DNA from: Colimorpha sp045222795
Lineage (GTDB): Bacteria > Bacteroidota > Bacteroidia > Bacteroidales > P3
Length of the DNA: 49,046 bases
Assembly: GCA_045222795.1 (NCBI GenBank)
Contig: JBGUZF010000038.1
Location: 1 to 49,046, forward strand
Direction: 5' to 3'
Part shown: piece by piece, positions 10,325 through 17,745 of the stretch
Layout of the letters: each line of letters opens with the position of its first letter
Numbering within the stretch: the stretch's first letter is position 1
The notes under the pieces: generated by a model
What the model was told of the DNA's origin: nothing
Seen by the model: only the letters and a program-made list of their open reading frames with translations
Databases searched by the model: none
Program-made: the position numbers and the translations under genes

Positions 10325-12802
10325 ATGCACCGTATCTTCCTGCCAATATTCCATTTCTTCCATAATCACAAGATACTGATGTACGTTGTGATGGTGGCAT
10401 CGTTCGTGCTGTTCGCCTTTTTCGGACTTAAGCTGAAGTACGAGGAGGATATCTTCTCGCTGATGCCCGAGTCAAGCGTAGAAAGCCAGCTGGCATTCAG
10501 TTCTATTGGACTGAAAGACAAAGTATATCTGCAATTAGAACCCACAGATCCGAGTTCCGCCACCAGCGAAGAGCTCGGCGAGCTGATGGACGAACTGGAA
10601 GAGCGGCTGCTAGCTGCCGACTCGGCCACAGGCTATATCGCCAATATCTTGTGCCGCATCGATGCCGAGACAGGCCTCAACGCCCTCGACTTCGTGCTCG
10701 AACACCTGCCCTCGTTTGTCGATACCTCGGCATATGCCGACTTCGCCGAAGCCCTTGCCCCCGCCACCGTTAAGGAGCGCATGGAACAGAACTACGGGTT
10801 GCTGATGGCCGACGAGACTGGCGCTGCCACCCAAATGGTTGCCAACGACCCGCTATGGCTTAGGGAAGCCATCCTTGGCGATATGCTTGACGGCGTGAAG
10901 TCGAGTTACACACTCGTCGACGGCCATTTCTTCTGCCCCGACAGCTCGGTGGCGCTCGCTTGGCTGGCACCGGCATTCAAGGCGACCGACTCGCGTACCG
11001 CCACCAAGTTTGCCAAGATGCTGTCGCAGTGCTCTGAAGAGTTTGAAGCCGACCACCCCGAGGTCCGAGTGATGGCGCACGGCTCGCCGCTGGCAGGTGT
11101 CTCCAACGCCAGTCGCATCAAGTCAGACTTGGCACTGACCGTAGGCATCTCGTTGGTGCTTATATTGATAGTGATAGGTTTCTTCTTCCACAGCGCTGCA
11201 TTTCTCTGGAAACAGTTGTTGCCCATCCTCTACGGCTCGGTATTCGCTTTGGCATGCATCTACTGGATTCAAGGTGGTATGTCGCTCATGGCCCTTGGCA
11301 TCAGCGTCATCGTGCTCGGCGTGGCTTTGAGCTATTGCCTCCACATAACCATACACCATTTCTTCACAGGAGATGCCGAGCAGATGCTGCGCGACGAGTC
11401 GTCGCCGGTCTTCTTCGGCTGCCTCACCACCGTGGGCGCCTTCTGCAGCCTCCTGTTCACCGAGAGCAGCCTGCTGCGCGACTTCGGCCTCTTCGCCTCG
11501 CTGGCACTGGTAGGCAGCACCATGTACGCTCTGGTTTTCCTGCCTCACTTCCTGCCCAAGAGACGCACCGACGCCGGCAGCTCCGCTTTCCGAGGCATCA
11601 TTCATTTCAACAATATTCCTTTCGACCGCAAGAAAGGATTGCTCATAGCCCTCGCAGCTGTTGTGGTTCTCGGCATCGTGCTTTCCCCAAAGGTGCGATT
11701 CGACAGCGACCTGCGCAACCTCAACTACCGCCGCCCGGCATTGGTCGAAGCCGAGAACCTCTTCAACGCCAAGAACAACGACGGCTACACCCACCTCTAC
11801 TACGCCACAGTCTCCACCGACCTCGACGAGGCCCTCGAGGCCGACAAGCACCTCATGCCTATCCTCGACTCGCTGTCGCAGCGCGGGCTGGTACACAGCT
11901 ACAACGACATGGTACCAAAGCTGTTTGTCAGTCAGCACGAGCAGCAACAGCGTATCGACGCATGGAATGCCTTCTGGACAGACAGCCGCAAAGCCGAGGC
12001 AATGGCCTTGGTGCGCAAAGAGGCTAAAGCCGCAGATGTGGACCCCGACATGTTCGCCGACTTCGAAGGCTTGATCTCTGCCGACTACGAGCCAGCCTCA
12101 CTGCTGGAGAGCGGCGTGGTGCCGGAGAATCTGCTGGCCAACTTCATCGAATGCAACGCCGACAGCCAATATATGGTGTTCACCGATGTAGCAATGCTGC
12201 ACAAGGACAAAGACGCCGTCACCGAGGCAGTGCTCACCAGCCCCAAATCATTTGTGCTTGAGCCCTTCTACTACTGCCGCAGCATGGTTGAAATCATCAA
12301 CGACGACTTCAACGTGGCCGTTTGGATATCCTCCATCTTCGTGCTTGTCATACTGCTTCTGTCGTTCCAGAACATCCTCACCGCGCTCCTGTCGTTCCTG
12401 CCAATGGTCATCAGCTGGTTCATGGTGCAGGGCTACATGGTTCTGTTTGGCATCGAGTTCAACCTCATCAATATCGTCATCTCCACCTTCATCTTCGGCG
12501 TGGGTGTCGACTACAGTATCTTCATCACCGAAGGTCTGCTGGCTCAGGCACGCACAGGCGACGACCGCATGCTCTCATGGCACAAGGTGGCCATATTCTT
12601 CTCGGCGGCCATACTGGTCATAGTGGTTGTATCGCTACTTTTCGCCGTCCACCCGGCCATAAGTTCCATCGGAGTCATAACCCTGATAGGCATGGTGTCG
12701 ACAATAATGATATCCTACTCGCTGCAACCCTTCGCCTTCCGCATGCTGATGAAAATCCCAGCCTACAGCCGAAGTGTGATGAAAGAAAAGAAAGACAAAT
12801 GA
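10325..12802 (+). CDS. MMPL/RND-family lipid exporter
   Basis: 825 residues with the two-fold RND layout: TM1 at about 17-37, a large periplasmic domain, a five-helix bundle (about 260-400), then a second half with TM7 at about 440-460 and five more helices near 655-810. The motif GVGVDYSIFITEGL in the second bundle matches the MMPL/SSD group. These proteins move lipids or lipid-linked pigments out of the inner membrane. A LolA-like gene overlaps the stop codon (ATGA), a pairing seen in aryl-polyene/flexirubin-type loci, where exporter and LolA-like carrier act together. No biosynthetic genes of that pathway are in the window, so the substrate is unknown. Confidence 0.88.
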   Translation: MHRIFLPIFHFFHNHKILMYVVMVASFVLFAFFGLKLKYEEDIFSLMPESSVESQLAFSSIGLKDKVYLQLEPTDPSSATSEELGELMDELEERLLAADSATGYIANILCRIDAETGLNALDFVLEHLPSFVDTSAYADFAEALAPATVKERMEQNYGLLMADETGAATQMVANDPLWLREAILGDMLDGVKSSYTLVDGHFFCPDSSVALAWLAPAFKATDSRTATKFAKMLSQCSEEFEADHPEVRVMAHGSPLAGVSNASRIKSDLALTVGISLVLILIVIGFFFHSAAFLWKQLLPILYGSVFALACIYWIQGGMSLMALGISVIVLGVALSYCLHITIHHFFTGDAEQMLRDESSPVFFGCLTTVGAFCSLLFTESSLLRDFGLFASLALVGSTMYALVFLPHFLPKRRTDAGSSAFRGIIHFNNIPFDRKKGLLIALAAVVVLGIVLSPKVRFDSDLRNLNYRRPALVEAENLFNAKNNDGYTHLYYATVSTDLDEALEADKHLMPILDSLSQRGLVHSYNDMVPKLFVSQHEQQQRIDAWNAFWTDSRKAEAMALVRKEAKAADVDPDMFADFEGLISADYEPASLLESGVVPENLLANFIECNADSQYMVFTDVAMLHKDKDAVTEAVLTSPKSFVLEPFYYCRSMVEIINDDFNVAVWISSIFVLVILLLSFQNILTALLSFLPMVISWFMVQGYMVLFGIEFNLINIVISTFIFGVGVDYSIFITEGLLAQARTGDDRMLSWHKVAIFFSAAILVIVVVSLLFAVHPAISSIGVITLIGMVSTIMISYSLQPFAFRMLMKIPAYSRSVMKEKKDK

Positions 12803-13347
12803 TACTTAATAACATTATGAAACAATTCTCACTCTTTATCGCATCACTCCTGCTGACGCTCGCCGTCGCAGCTCAGAACATCACCTACGATGTCAACTTC
12901 ACCCACACCCGCGAGATGAAAACATCTGGCAAGACCATCGTGAAGTCTGGCCACCTCCTCTTCGACGGCAACGACCAGCTCACCATGAATTATACCGACC
13001 CCGAGGGCGAGTACTTCATCGTCGACGGCAACATCGTGAAGATGAACCTCAATGGCAAGAAGACCGAAGTCAAGGCCGATAAGGTCAAGGCTGTCGACCT
13101 GCAACGCACCACCCTGCTCAACTGCCTGGCTGGCAACTGGCAGGAGGCCGCCAAAGCCAACAATGCCGAATCGACGGTGGCTATCAGCAAAGGCATACAT
13201 ACCGTCAAACTCGCTGCCAAAGGCAAAGTGCAGCGTGGAGGCTATTCGTCGGTCGAACTCACCTATCGTACCTCCGACGGCAAACTGCTGAAAATGGTCT
13301 TGGTCGAATCAACGGGCATCAAGAACACCTACGAGATGGTTCCCTGA
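12799..13347 (+). CDS. LolA-like periplasmic lipoprotein/lipid carrier
   Basis: 182 residues from ATG 12799, which overlaps the exporter stop (ATGA); ATG 12817 is an equally possible start that places the signal peptide (MKQFSLFIASLLLTLAVAAQ) first. The mature part has the half-barrel pattern of LolA: TSGKTIVKSGHLLFDG, then YFIVDGNIVKMNLNGKK and a final KMVLVESTGIKNTYE. LolA proteins carry lipoproteins or other lipids across the periplasm. The direct link to the MMPL gene suggests a dedicated carrier, not the housekeeping LolA. The last 19 bp overlap convergently with the M20 gene. Confidence 0.8.
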   Translation: MILNNIMKQFSLFIASLLLTLAVAAQNITYDVNFTHTREMKTSGKTIVKSGHLLFDGNDQLTMNYTDPEGEYFIVDGNIVKMNLNGKKTEVKADKVKAVDLQRTTLLNCLAGNWQEAAKANNAESTVAISKGIHTVKLAAKGKVQRGGYSSVELTYRTSDGKLLKMVLVESTGIKNTYEMVP

Positions 13348-14438
13348 GCCAGCCGGAAGAACATCCGCGCGGCAGGCTCTACCAGCTCGTCCGGGAAGTC
13401 ATATTCCGGATGATGCAGTTCTGCATGCTTCTCACCACTGCCCATGCCGAACATGGTACCGGGCCATCGCAACAGATACTCTGCAAAGTCTTCGCTCCAC
13501 CTGAACGGCTCTTCTTTAATTACAGCATTAACACATTCACGCATTAACACTTTAACACATTCCGAGTGGTTCTCCGTGGCGCGGAAAGGTTCCACCAACG
13601 AGCGTGTGACGGTGAGGCTGTGGCGAGCGGCAATCTCGTCGACGGCGGCGTTGGCGTCGGCCAACAGCTGTTCCATGCCTTTATTGGTGAAGGCACGCAG
13701 GGTGAACATCACCTCGCCGTGTCCCGCCGAAGTGCCGAAGGCCGGCTGCCCAATGCGGACGCATATCAAAGTCGACTGTCTAAACTCTCCATTTTGCCCA
13801 TTAAACCCATTAAACCTATTGATTATCTCTGCCACTGCAAGTCCCGGATTAACTCCCATCTCGGGCGTCGAAGCATGGGTCTCGCGGCCATCGAGGCGGT
13901 AGACCACACCCGTCGAGGCGGCGGCAAAGGTGGACTTACAGGACAGCTCGGTGCCCTTTGTGACACCAAGGTTTCCTGTAAGTACCACACTTCCCAGCGG
14001 ATAGCCCGGCAGGTTGTGCAGGCCATAGAATGCCTTGATGTTGTACTGCTGCAGTATGCCGCTATCTATCACCGCCATCGAACCTGTGCCAGTCTCTTCG
14101 GCAGGCTGCCAGAGCAAGAGAATGTTGAATGAGGAATGTTGAATGTTGAATTCTTCATCTATTAGCTCGGCCAGGCGAAGCAGTATGGTGGTGTGTCCGT
14201 CGTGGCCACAGCGGTGGCCTATGGGCAGGGCGTCGGTATCGGCGCGGAAGGCGATGGTGGGTGCCTGCGGGTCAGTGCCCCAGACGGCAATGACGCCGTA
14301 GCCGCCGACATTGGTATAGACTTTAGATGGGCGCAGGGTCTGTAGGTGACGCACTATGGTGTCGTGGGCGAACTGCTCGCAACCAGCAGTCTGCGGATGG
14401 TCGTGCAGTGCTTTCCTAATAGCAATATAGTCTGTCAT
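13329..14438 (-). CDS. M20-family amidohydrolase/peptidase
   Basis: 369 residues. Metal and catalytic motifs are intact: FRADTDALPIGHRCGHDGHT (Asp at about 67; HxCGHDxH about 74-84), QPAEE (about 113), GLHNLP, a dimerisation-domain segment DGRETHASTPEMGVNP, and SEDFAEYLL...ELHHPEYDFPDELV near the end. This fits the amidohydrolase branch (hippurate/N-acyl-amino-acid hydrolases). The start ATG at 14438 overlaps the murD stop by 4 bp (ATGA); the open frame extends to 14561 but only in murD shadow. Co-transcription with murL-murD hints at a role in muropeptide or amino-acid turnover (inference). Three short-repeat tracts lie in the frame. Confidence 0.92.
   Translation of the reverse strand: MTDYIAIRKALHDHPQTAGCEQFAHDTIVRHLQTLRPSKVYTNVGGYGVIAVWGTDPQAPTIAFRADTDALPIGHRCGHDGHTTILLRLAELIDEEFNIQHSSFNILLLWQPAEETGTGSMAVIDSGILQQYNIKAFYGLHNLPGYPLGSVVLTGNLGVTKGTELSCKSTFAAASTGVVYRLDGRETHASTPEMGVNPGLAVAEIINRFNGFNGQNGEFRQSTLICVRIGQPAFGTSAGHGEVMFTLRAFTNKGMEQLLADANAAVDEIAARHSLTVTRSLVEPFRATENHSECVKVLMRECVNAVIKEEPFRWSEDFAEYLLRWPGTMFGMGSGEKHAELHHPEYDFPDELVEPAARMFFRLAQGTIS
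13525..13563. repeat. 8-bp tandem repeat (GCATTAAC) inside the M20 gene
   Basis: Units GCATTAAC, ACATTCAC, GCATTAAC, ACTTTAAC and a partial. On the minus strand they encode ECVKVLMRECVNAVIKEE. The second unit has C where the other three copies have A; with A the minus-strand frame would read CGT TAA. Confidence 0.85.
13790..13819. repeat. 9-bp tandem repeat (CATTAAACC) inside the M20 gene
   Basis: CATTTTGCC, CATTAAACC, CATTAAACC, TATTGATTA. Read on the minus strand as NRFNGFNGQNGEF, three codons per unit. Confidence 0.8.
14120..14154. repeat. 7-bp tandem repeat (GAATGTT) inside the M20 gene
   Basis: GAATGTT, GAATGAG, GAATGTT, GAATGTT, GAATTCT. Encodes EEFNIQHSSFNI just before the QPAEE catalytic motif. 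Confidence 0.85.
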
Positions 14439-15709
14439 AATTTCTTGATTTGTTCGGCGTAGAAGTCGCCGCGCACCTCGAAGTTCTTGAAGGCGTCGTA
14501 GCTCGCGGCTGCCGGCGAGAGCAGCACCACCCCACCCTGCGGAGTATGCTCGGCGCACCAAGGCACTATCTTCGTGTAGTCGTCCTCAACGAGAATGTGT
14601 GAATGAGTGAATGTGTGAATGAGTGAGTGGATGCGGCGACCTGCCTGTCCGACAAAGACAAGGTTAGGTATTGGGGGGTCTTTCAGGAAGTCGACCAGGG
14701 GCGTGTAGTCAATGCCCCTGTCAAAGCCACCGAGGATGAGGGCATCTACCCTTCCCAGGGCACGCACGGCGGCAATGGCGGCGGCGGGTATGGTGCTGAT
14801 GCTGTCGTCGTACCACGTGATTCCCTTATATACGCCAACCTTTTCCATCCTGTGACGCAGACCCTTGAAGGTTTTAAGTTTTAAGTCGTAAGTTTTAAGT
14901 GGCTGGCGCGTCACAAGCGATGCCACTCGGCACGCCACCAAGGCGTTGCTCCTGTTGTGCTCGCCCTCCAGTGGGCAGGCCGCGAGCAACACCTGTTCCT
15001 CGTCACTAATATCATTAATAGAATATGGGTGCAATTCACTCTTAACTCTTAACTCATAACTCTTAACTAACAATCGTAGCTCCTCGTTGTCGGTGCAGTA
15101 GAAGAAATGGTCACCCGCCTGCTGCTTCATGCCTATCTGCATCTTGGCCATCTTGTAACCCATATAGTCCTCGTAGTGGTCCAGGTGCTCCTGGTAGAGG
15201 TTGAGCAGCACGCCAATATGCGGTCCGCGATGTATATTCTCCAGCTGGTGACAGCTCAGTTCCGCCACCACAATGCTGTCCTCTTGTATATCGTCGAGTA
15301 TGTCGAAAAGCGGTATGCCGATGTTGCCTGCCAGTATGCTCCCCGGCAACAGGTGGTGTATCAAGCTCGCTGTCGTGCTCTTGCCCTTGGTACCCGTAAC
15401 GCCGATAGTCTTGTCGCCATAAACCTGGAGGAACAAGTCTGTGAGACTTGTCAATTGAAAATTGAAAATTGAAAATTGAAAATTGGGGATGCCAGGCGAC
15501 TTGATGACCGTGTCGAACGGCCATTCTTCGTGCCATTCACCACTTTCCGTTTTCCACTTTCCGTTTTCCACTTGCGTGGCAACGGTATAGTCGGCTTCGG
15601 GCACCAGACGCTGTATCAGTCGCTCGGCACTCTTGCCCTCACGGCCGTAACCCGCTATCAGTATGCGCTTGCCCGCTATCAGGACCTTCAGTTGCTCTTC
15701 TCTGTACAT
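14435..15709 (-). CDS. murD2: Mur ligase: MurD2-type UDP-MurNAc-L-Ala--L-glutamate ligase (by context)
   Basis: 424 residues. It has a Rossmann-like first domain (RILIAGYGREGKSAERLI), P-loop GVTGTKGKST, the central NLYQEHLDHYEDYMGYK motif, and the MurD-typical end LLSPAAASYDAFKNFEVRG. It adds glutamate to UDP-MurNAc-L-Ala in the cytoplasm. The frame overlaps the end of murL by 22 bp. MurL epimerises the L-Glu-terminated product, so this ligase is inferred to use L-Glu (MurD2) and not D-Glu; sequence alone does not separate the two here. Five short-repeat tracts lie inside the frame yet no stop or frameshift occurs. Peptides such as NGKWKTESGEW, NFQFSIFNFQ and KSYELRVKSE are repeat-encoded and probably form surface loops. 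Confidence 0.85.
   Translation of the reverse strand: MYREEQLKVLIAGKRILIAGYGREGKSAERLIQRLVPEADYTVATQVENGKWKTESGEWHEEWPFDTVIKSPGIPNFQFSIFNFQLTSLTDLFLQVYGDKTIGVTGTKGKSTTASLIHHLLPGSILAGNIGIPLFDILDDIQEDSIVVAELSCHQLENIHRGPHIGVLLNLYQEHLDHYEDYMGYKMAKMQIGMKQQAGDHFFYCTDNEELRLLVKSYELRVKSELHPYSINDISDEEQVLLAACPLEGEHNRSNALVACRVASLVTRQPLKTYDLKLKTFKGLRHRMEKVGVYKGITWYDDSISTIPAAAIAAVRALGRVDALILGGFDRGIDYTPLVDFLKDPPIPNLVFVGQAGRRIHSLIHTFTHSHILVEDDYTKIVPWCAEHTPQGGVVLLSPAAASYDAFKNFEVRGDFYAEQIKKL
14594..14630. repeat. 8-bp tandem repeat (AATGAGTG/AATGTGTG) inside murD
   Basis: Alternating AATGTGTG and AATGAGTG, four units plus a partial. Encodes SLIHTFTHSHI on the minus strand. Confidence 0.85.
14871..14901. repeat. 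7-bp tandem repeat (GTTTTAA) inside murD
   Basis: GTTTTAA, GTTTTAA, GTCGTAA, GTTTTAA. Encodes LKTYDLKLKT. The variant third unit converts what would be an in-frame TAA into TAC. Confidence 0.88.
15038..15072. repeat. 7-bp tandem repeat (ACTCTTA) inside murD
   Basis: ACTCTTA x2, ACTCATA, ACTCTTA, ACTAACA. Encodes LLVKSYELRVKSE. The variant ACTCATA unit gives TAT where the canonical unit would give TAA. Confidence 0.88.
15455..15485. repeat. 7-bp tandem repeat (TTGAAAA) inside murD
   Basis: Four perfect TTGAAAA units. Encodes NFQFSIFNFQ on the minus strand; the opposite strand of the same repeat would contain TGA. Confidence 0.9.
15541..15575. repeat. 7-bp tandem repeat (CACTTTC/CGTTTTC) inside murD
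   Basis: CACTTTC, CGTTTTC, CACTTTC, CGTTTTC, CACTTGC. Encodes VENGKWKTESGEW. Confidence 0.88.
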
Positions 15710-17106
15710 GCCTCTTGCAGTATTTTGCGTTCCTCGGAGGAGAGGTTGCCAATAGGTTCTAGTTTATCTAGTTCCACTAGTCCCACTAGCTTGTCTAGTG
15801 CCACTAGTTTAAGCAGTGCGGGGCGTTTCTCTTTATACCAACGTGCCGTGGCCATCGCCAAAGCCTGCCTCACCTCGCTCACCGTCCCTACACACTCGAA
15901 GGGCTTGGTCTCCGCCTCGCCGACCAGCTGCCGGAACTCGTGCTCCATCGTAGTGTCGTCGAGCATAGCCTTGCCGAAGATAGCATTGAGACGCGTAGGC
16001 TCTATAAACGGCGAGAGGATGATATAGGCGAAGAGGCACTTCGCGCAGTGGCCGCACCAGATGTCCTGCTTGCTGCCCACATTGCACGAGCGGAACACAT
16101 CGTGATACTGCGTGAAACGGCTGAACAACATGGCTATCTGCAACTCGCTCAATGGCCTTAAAAAAGAAAAATAGTTAAACGACGATTCTTCATTCTTAAT
16201 TCTTAATTCTTCATTCACATACTCCCTGAAGTCATCCTCGAACTCGAGGCTCTTCGAATACTGGTGGTTCACATACGACCAACTATTCTCGTTCGCTCCA
16301 TTTTGGTCGCGCACGAGAACGGTTGCCTCGTTGGCCGAGTTCTCGTTGCTCAACGCCACGTTGGGCACGCCGCTCAATGCCGACGCCAGCATGGTGTAGA
16401 AAGCCAGCATCGCCGAGAAGGGCGTGTGACCGTTCAGGTATCCTTTGGCGTTGAGGTCCAGCAGCGTCTTGTCTATCGTGCGACGTATCACCAGAACCTC
16501 GTCCATCGCGAAGCCCGCCTTGGCGGCGCACTCCACGGTGGCACCACGGGGATTCATGATAAGCGGCCGTATCTTCTTCCCTGCCCGACGCAGCAATTCA
16601 AGAGTGACGACACTGTCCTTGCCGCCGCCTACCGGGACAAGATATGAATTGGAAATTGAAAATTGCGAACTAGAACCTTTATCAGAGTCAGCCGGAATTT
16701 CAACCTTCAACTTTCCACTTTCCACTTCCATAAACGACTCCTGGCTTTCCGATATGCCGTTGGTGTAGTAGAACTCGCCTAAACCATTCCAATACAGCTT
16801 CTTCCAGAAAGCCACCTGGCTGTCGGTGAGCGCCCCACAGAGGACACGAACCGTCGGCGGACAGGCGCACTTCCAGTAGCTCACCAGCTCCACCATGCCG
16901 ATATTGAACACAATCCAGTCGATATCCTTATCAAAGTAGAGGAACGGCCTGCGCTCCACCAATGCTGTCGGATGGAACTCCACGTCGCCCATTCTGAAGT
17001 CGAACCACACACGCAATCCCTCCCCGCACACCTCATGGTGGTAGGCCACATACTCAAACACAGGATATTGCGCTCGTAGCGCCAAGTACTTGTCGGTGTT
17101 ATTCAT
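15688..17106 (-). CDS. murL: MurL: UDP-MurNAc-L-Ala-L-Glu epimerase
   Basis: 472 residues from the ATG at 17106; an in-frame ATG at 17130 would add 8. The enzyme uses ATP and Mg to invert the terminal L-Glu of UDP-MurNAc-L-Ala-L-Glu to D-Glu, replacing the racemase/MurD route. Family marks recognised from memory: PVGGGKDSVVTLELLR (PP-loop-like ATP site, about 155-170), LNGHTPFSAM, LSNENSAN, VNHQYSKSLEFE, RPLSELQIAMLFS, a Cys cluster (SCN...WCGHCAKC), and KPFECVGTVSEVRQAL. Its 3' end overlaps murD by 22 bp, the arrangement expected for a MurD2-MurL pair. Four short-repeat tracts lie in the frame; one (15759-15812) encodes LVALDKLVGLVELDKLEP. Confidence 0.87.
   Translation of the reverse strand: MNNTDKYLALRAQYPVFEYVAYHHEVCGEGLRVWFDFRMGDVEFHPTALVERRPFLYFDKDIDWIVFNIGMVELVSYWKCACPPTVRVLCGALTDSQVAFWKKLYWNGLGEFYYTNGISESQESFMEVESGKLKVEIPADSDKGSSSQFSISNSYLVPVGGGKDSVVTLELLRRAGKKIRPLIMNPRGATVECAAKAGFAMDEVLVIRRTIDKTLLDLNAKGYLNGHTPFSAMLAFYTMLASALSGVPNVALSNENSANEATVLVRDQNGANENSWSYVNHQYSKSLEFEDDFREYVNEELRIKNEESSFNYFSFLRPLSELQIAMLFSRFTQYHDVFRSCNVGSKQDIWCGHCAKCLFAYIILSPFIEPTRLNAIFGKAMLDDTTMEHEFRQLVGEAETKPFECVGTVSEVRQALAMATARWYKEKRPALLKLVALDKLVGLVELDKLEPIGNLSSEERKILQEACTEKSN
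15759..15812. repeat. 9-bp tandem repeat (CTAG + 5 nt) inside murL
   Basis: Six units each starting CTAG followed by five variable bases. In the minus-strand frame each unit is three codons beginning with CTA (Leu), giving a Leu-rich helix-like stretch. The same CTAGN5 family fills 45458-45520. Confidence 0.9.
16185..16212. repeat. 7-bp tandem repeat (ATTCTTA) inside murL
   Basis: ATTCTTC, ATTCTTA, ATTCTTA, ATTCTTC. Encodes NEELRIKNEES. The two outer units carry C for A exactly where the canonical unit would give TAA in frame; both read GAA. Confidence 0.9.
16648..16668. repeat. 7-bp tandem repeat (ATTGAAA) inside murL
   Basis: ATTGGAA, ATTGAAA, ATTGCGA. Encodes SSQFSISNS, just before the PP-loop. 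Confidence 0.65.
16706..16726. repeat. 7-bp tandem repeat (TTCCACT) inside murL
   Basis: TTCAACT, TTCCACT, TTCCACT. Encodes EVESGKLKVE on the minus strand. Same family as the glnS tract. Confidence 0.7.
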
Positions 17107-17309
17107 AATCCTATTAACGCCTGCCTGCATGAATTATTGTTTTCTATAAATAAAAACATCTGCCGTGAGTTGCACTTGGTAGTTTAGTCTACAATAAAAA
17201 ATTTCAGCCCCATATAGCAATAAAACAAAACACATGCACGTTATATATATGTTTTTTCAATTATAAACCAGACAGAAAACCTCGAACGTAAAACAACAAA
17301 ACCACAGAG

Positions 17310-17594
17310 ATGATACTACTCGACATTGCAAACGGCTGGAAGACAGCCATCATGATTGTGGCGATGATCGCCGTGTTCTATTTCTTCCTCATCAAACCGC
17401 AAAGTGACAGGACCAAGAAGGAAGCCGCCTACCGCGACAGCCTCAAAGCCGGCGACCGCCTCGTCACCGCCGGCGGCATCCACGTCACCTTCGTCAGCCG
17501 CGACGGCGCCTACGCTGTTGTCGAAGCCGCCCCTGGCGTCCGCATGAAGGTCCAGCTAGCCACCCTCCAGCCTGTCCCCGAACGGAAAAAGTAA
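17310..17594 (+). CDS. yajC: YajC, Sec translocon accessory subunit
   Basis: 94 residues. One N-terminal transmembrane helix (about 12-28, TAIMIVAMIAVFYFFLI) is followed by KPQSDRTKKEAAYRDSLKAGD and VTAGGIHVTFVSRDG, the YajC signature. YajC binds SecDF in the inner membrane and supports protein export. It is a single gene, closed by a strong terminator. The 200 bp upstream (17107-17309) is AT-rich and non-coding, shared with the divergent murL start. No exact TAnnTTTG was found for either gene there. Confidence 0.95.
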   Translation: MILLDIANGWKTAIMIVAMIAVFYFFLIKPQSDRTKKEAAYRDSLKAGDRLVTAGGIHVTFVSRDGAYAVVEAAPGVRMKVQLATLQPVPERKK

Positions 17595-17627
17595 CAATCG
17601 ACATCCATTAAGTTTATTTAACACCAC

Positions 17628-17662
17628 AAAACTCTGAAAACTATTTTAGTTTTCAGAGTTTT
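17628..17662 (+). terminator. Terminator of yajC
   Basis: Perfect 15-bp stem (17628-17642 with 17648-17662; AAAACTCTGAAAACT and its complement) with a 5-nt loop; the 3' arm ends in TTTT. Nearly symmetric, so it may act in both directions. Confidence 0.85.
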
Positions 17663-17665
17663 CTG

Positions 17666-17673
17666 TATCTTTG
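17666..17673 (+). promoter_or_regulatory. -7 box for the tetR-like gene
   Basis: TATCTTTG, an exact TAnnTTTG, starts 4 bp after the yajC terminator hairpin. The -33 region would lie inside the hairpin. Confidence 0.55.
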
Positions 17674-17745
17674 CACCGCCTTTGAAACAGGACAATATAT
17701 ATATAATTATATTTTGTCTTCTATAAATCAAAGGGTTGGAAAGAA

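Noticed and set aside
13525..16726. Repeat tracts as evidence that murL, murD and M20 are pseudogenes
   Set aside because: All catalytic motifs remain, frames are open through every tract, genes overlap as in a working operon, and stop-forming repeat units are specifically altered.
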